This document shows positions 61,984 through 64,000 of a stretch of 64,000 bases of DNA, one piece after another. Under the pieces are notes generated by a model. The model was given only the letters and a program-made list of their open reading frames with translations, did not search any database and had not been told where the DNA came from. Within the stretch, counting starts at the first letter, position 1. Each line of letters starts with the position of its first letter. Location: positions 124,001 to 188,000 of the forward strand of contig NZ_SACN01000005.1 in assembly GCF_004005865.1 (NCBI RefSeq), written 5' to 3'. A program made the position numbers and the translations under genes. The stretch is from Sphingomonas crocodyli. Its GTDB lineage: Bacteria > Pseudomonadota > Alphaproteobacteria > Sphingomonadales > Sphingomonadaceae.

Positions 61984-64000
61984 ATGAGGGAGAAGGAGCT
62001 GCGGCTCGCGCTGGTCTGCTATGGCGGGATCAGCCTGGCCGTTTACATGCACGGGATCACCAAGGAGCTGTGGCGGCTGGCGCGGGCCAGCCGGGCGTTC
62101 CATGCAGGCGAACCGGCGCCCGCCGCGATCGCGGGCAGCGAGGCGGTCTATCACGGCCTGCTCCAGCGGATCGCCGCCGAGGGCGACCTGAAGCTGATGG
62201 TGCTGATCGACGTGATCGCAGGCGCGAGCGCGGGCGGGCTGAACGGCCTGTTCCTGGGGCAGGCGATCGCGACCGGGCAGTCGCTGGAGCCGCTGACCAA
62301 ACTGTGGCTCGAAAATGCCGATGTCGAGCAGTTGATCGATCCCGATGCGCGCCCGCTGACGCGCTTCACGCGGGCGTGGGCGCTGCCGATCGCGTGGATG
62401 CTGACGCGACGGCGTGGCGGCACCGTGGAGCGCACCGTCGCGCCCGAGACGCGGGCCGAGGTGCGGCGCAAGCTGTCTTTGTTCGTCCGGGCGCGCTGGT
62501 TCCACCCGCCCTTTGGCGGCAAGACCTTCACCCGCCTGATCCTCGATGCGTTCGAGGCGATGGCGCGGCAGCCGGCGGGGCGGCCCTTGCTGCCCAAGCG
62601 CCAGCCGATCGATCTCAGCGTCACCGCCACCGATTTCCACGGCCACCGCCAGCATCTGGCGCTGCACAGCCCCACCATCGCCGAGGAGCGCGAGCATCGG
62701 CTGACGATCGGTTTTTCGGATCATGGCCGCGCCGATCGCGTGCTGGGCGATATCGCCGCGCTGACCTTCGCAGGTCGCGCGACCGCCAGCTTCCCCGGCG
62801 CCTTCCCGCCCTTCACGGTGAAGGAGGTGGACGATGTGCTGGCCGAGCGGAAGCGGACATGGCCGACGCGCGCCGAATTCCTGACCAACCTGCTCGAGGT
62901 GGGCGAGACGCGCGCGCCGGAGGACGTGGTGCTGATCGACGGATCGGTGCTGGCCAACGCGCCCTTCCGCCCCGCAATCGACGCGCTGCGCAACCGCCCG
63001 GCGCGGCGCGAGGTCGACCGGCGCTTCGTCTATATCGATCCGACGTTGGGCAACCCGATCATCGCGGGGAAGATGAGCGGAGAGAAGCCGGGATTCCTGG
63101 CCACCATCTTCGGCGCGCTTTCCACCATTCCGCGCGAACAGCCGATCCACGACAATCTGGAGGCGATCGAGGCGCGATCGCGGCGGATCGAGCAGACCAA
63201 GCATATCATCGCGGCGATCCGCGGCGAGGTGAACGAAGCGGTCGAGGGCGCGATGGGCAATATCCTGCTGCTCTACCGCCCCAGCACCGAACGGGTGCGC
63301 AGCTGGCGCCTCAAATCGCACGAACTGGCGGCGAAACAAGCGGGCTTTGCCTATGCGGGCTATATCCACCTGAAGCTGGCGACGATCGGCGACGAGCTGA
63401 CCGAGACGATCGTGCAGCTGGGCGGGCATGACGAGCCGGCCGAGCTGCGCATGATCCGCGCGGCGGTGGGCGCGCATATCCGCGCGTTGGGTGACGATAC
63501 CGGCGCCGAGCCGGTGATCGAGTTCCTCAAGACCCACGACCTTGGCTATCGCATCCGGCGGCTGCGCTTCCTGGCCGATCGGCTGACCGAGATCGAGGCG
63601 GGGGGCGAGAGCGATCCACAAGCGATCGAGGCGGCGCGCACCGCGATCTACGAATCGCTGGCGCCCTATCTCGATATGCAGATGCGCGATCATTATCCGA
63701 GCCCCGTCGCGGGCGCGGCGCGCGGCGCGATTGGCGACATCGCGACCGCCATCGCCGCGATCGGATCGTTCCGCGCGATCGAGACGATCGACGAGGCGAC
63801 CGACCAGCGGATCGCCGCCGTCCTGCCCCGCCTGTCGCGCGGCGACCGCAAGACGCTGCTGCTCGCCTATCTGGGCTTCACCTTCTACGATCTGGCGACG
63901 CTATCGCTGCTGCGGCCGCAGGGGGCGCAGGAATTCCACGCGATCAAGGTCGACCGCATTTCGCCCGACGATGCCGGATCGATCCGCAAGGGCGGTGCCG
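61984..64000 (+). CDS. Patatin-like phospholipase-related protein (3' end outside window)
   Basis: At least 672 residues, still open at the window edge. N-terminal LRLALVCYGGISLAVYMHGI carries the glycine-rich oxyanion element, GASAGGLNG (about 79-87) is the GxSxG nucleophile elbow, and LIDGSVLANAPF (about 317) supplies the catalytic Asp-Gly. This is the long patatin-related family (TIGR03607-type), with helical and membrane-proximal regions after residue 400. Probable lipid acyl hydrolase. Start ATG at 61984; no good ribosome site, so a start slightly downstream cannot be excluded. Confidence 0.88.
   Translation, partial: MREKELRLALVCYGGISLAVYMHGITKELWRLARASRAFHAGEPAPAAIAGSEAVYHGLLQRIAAEGDLKLMVLIDVIAGASAGGLNGLFLGQAIATGQSLEPLTKLWLENADVEQLIDPDARPLTRFTRAWALPIAWMLTRRRGGTVERTVAPETRAEVRRKLSLFVRARWFHPPFGGKTFTRLILDAFEAMARQPAGRPLLPKRQPIDLSVTATDFHGHRQHLALHSPTIAEEREHRLTIGFSDHGRADRVLGDIAALTFAGRATASFPGAFPPFTVKEVDDVLAERKRTWPTRAEFLTNLLEVGETRAPEDVVLIDGSVLANAPFRPAIDALRNRPARREVDRRFVYIDPTLGNPIIAGKMSGEKPGFLATIFGALSTIPREQPIHDNLEAIEARSRRIEQTKHIIAAIRGEVNEAVEGAMGNILLLYRPSTERVRSWRLKSHELAAKQAGFAYAGYIHLKLATIGDELTETIVQLGGHDEPAELRMIRAAVGAHIRALGDDTGAEPVIEFLKTHDLGYRIRRLRFLADRLTEIEAGGESDPQAIEAARTAIYESLAPYLDMQMRDHYPSPVAGAARGAIGDIATAIAAIGSFRAIETIDEATDQRIAAVLPRLSRGDRKTLLLAYLGFTFYDLATLSLLRPQGAQEFHAIKVDRISPDDAGSIRKGGA

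Noticed and set aside
60541..63693. Long minus-strand open frame extending radA upstream by some 600 codons
   Set aside because: It is antisense to the patatin-like gene, low in complexity and Arg-rich, and RadA has its normal start and zinc finger at 61905.

Overview
The window is high-GC DNA from an alphaproteobacterium, most likely a member of the Sphingomonadales (Sphingomonas sensu lato). The evidence is indirect: sphingomonad-type TorF and DUF481 outer-membrane proteins, alphaproteobacterial gene neighbours (glyQ-glyS-ppdK, rplY..pth..ychF, metZ-apaG, ppx-rlmE, cvpA-radA), and several families of intergenic GC-rich palindromes. No rRNA, CRISPR array, prophage or classical insertion sequence was found. 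One tRNA (Gln, CTG) is present.

Layout. 1-5705 is a catabolic block: a DUF35/thiolase-like pair and a TesB thioesterase on the minus strand, facing an SDR-SDR-NTF2-barrel operon on the plus strand. 6017-7693 is an AT-richer orphan membrane protein gene. 7847-11582 is a second catabolic block (barrel protein, SnoaL, LysR, Old Yellow Enzyme). 11732-18103 holds ppdK, glyS and glyQ, with a DUF559 nuclease gene wedged between glyQ and glyS. 18178-28865 is mostly core and envelope genes (TorF, GumN, rplY, pth, GST, ychF, MaoC, cyclic-nucleotide phosphodiesterase), with a LysR/SDR pair between rplY and pth. 28990-37076 is a third catabolic block: SDR, epoxide hydrolase, APH-like kinase, then on the other strand a Baeyer-Villiger monooxygenase (BVMO)-SDR-lactonase operon with a divergent TetR. 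An AT-richer orphan gene (32184-32783) sits between these two halves. 37051-50760 is general metabolism and envelope (AEC carrier, metZ/apaG/LysR, glutathione peroxidase, hotdog proteins, MCP, extensin-like, TelA, typA). 50867-64000 contains a membrane glycosyltransferase-like protein, a second BVMO, tRNA-Gln, ppx-rlmE, a third AT-richer orphan (57738-58541), DUF481, cvpA, radA and a patatin-like gene cut by the window edge.

How the genes work together. The catabolic genes suggest growth on alicyclic, terpenoid or aryl-ketone compounds. BVMO, SDR and SMP-30 lactonase form an alcohol to ketone to lactone to hydroxy-acid module. The DUF35/thiolase-like pair, TesB, MaoC and SDRs fit CoA-thioester side-chain breakdown. 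Substrates cannot be read from sequence.

Most notable. (1) A DUF559 nuclease gene is bounded by inverted copies of a GC-rich palindrome. The same palindrome occurs elsewhere as gene-less inverted doublets and once in frame inside glyS, so DUF559 plus doublets resembles a REPIN/RAYT arrangement with a different enzyme. (2) The 3' end of the kinase gene is duplicated (45 of 48 bases) on both sides of a 765-bp step carrying one orphan gene. (3) Two unrelated orphan genes have the same 28-base motif exactly 117 bases beyond their stop codons. (4) A terminator with no upstream protein gene before typA marks a candidate small RNA.
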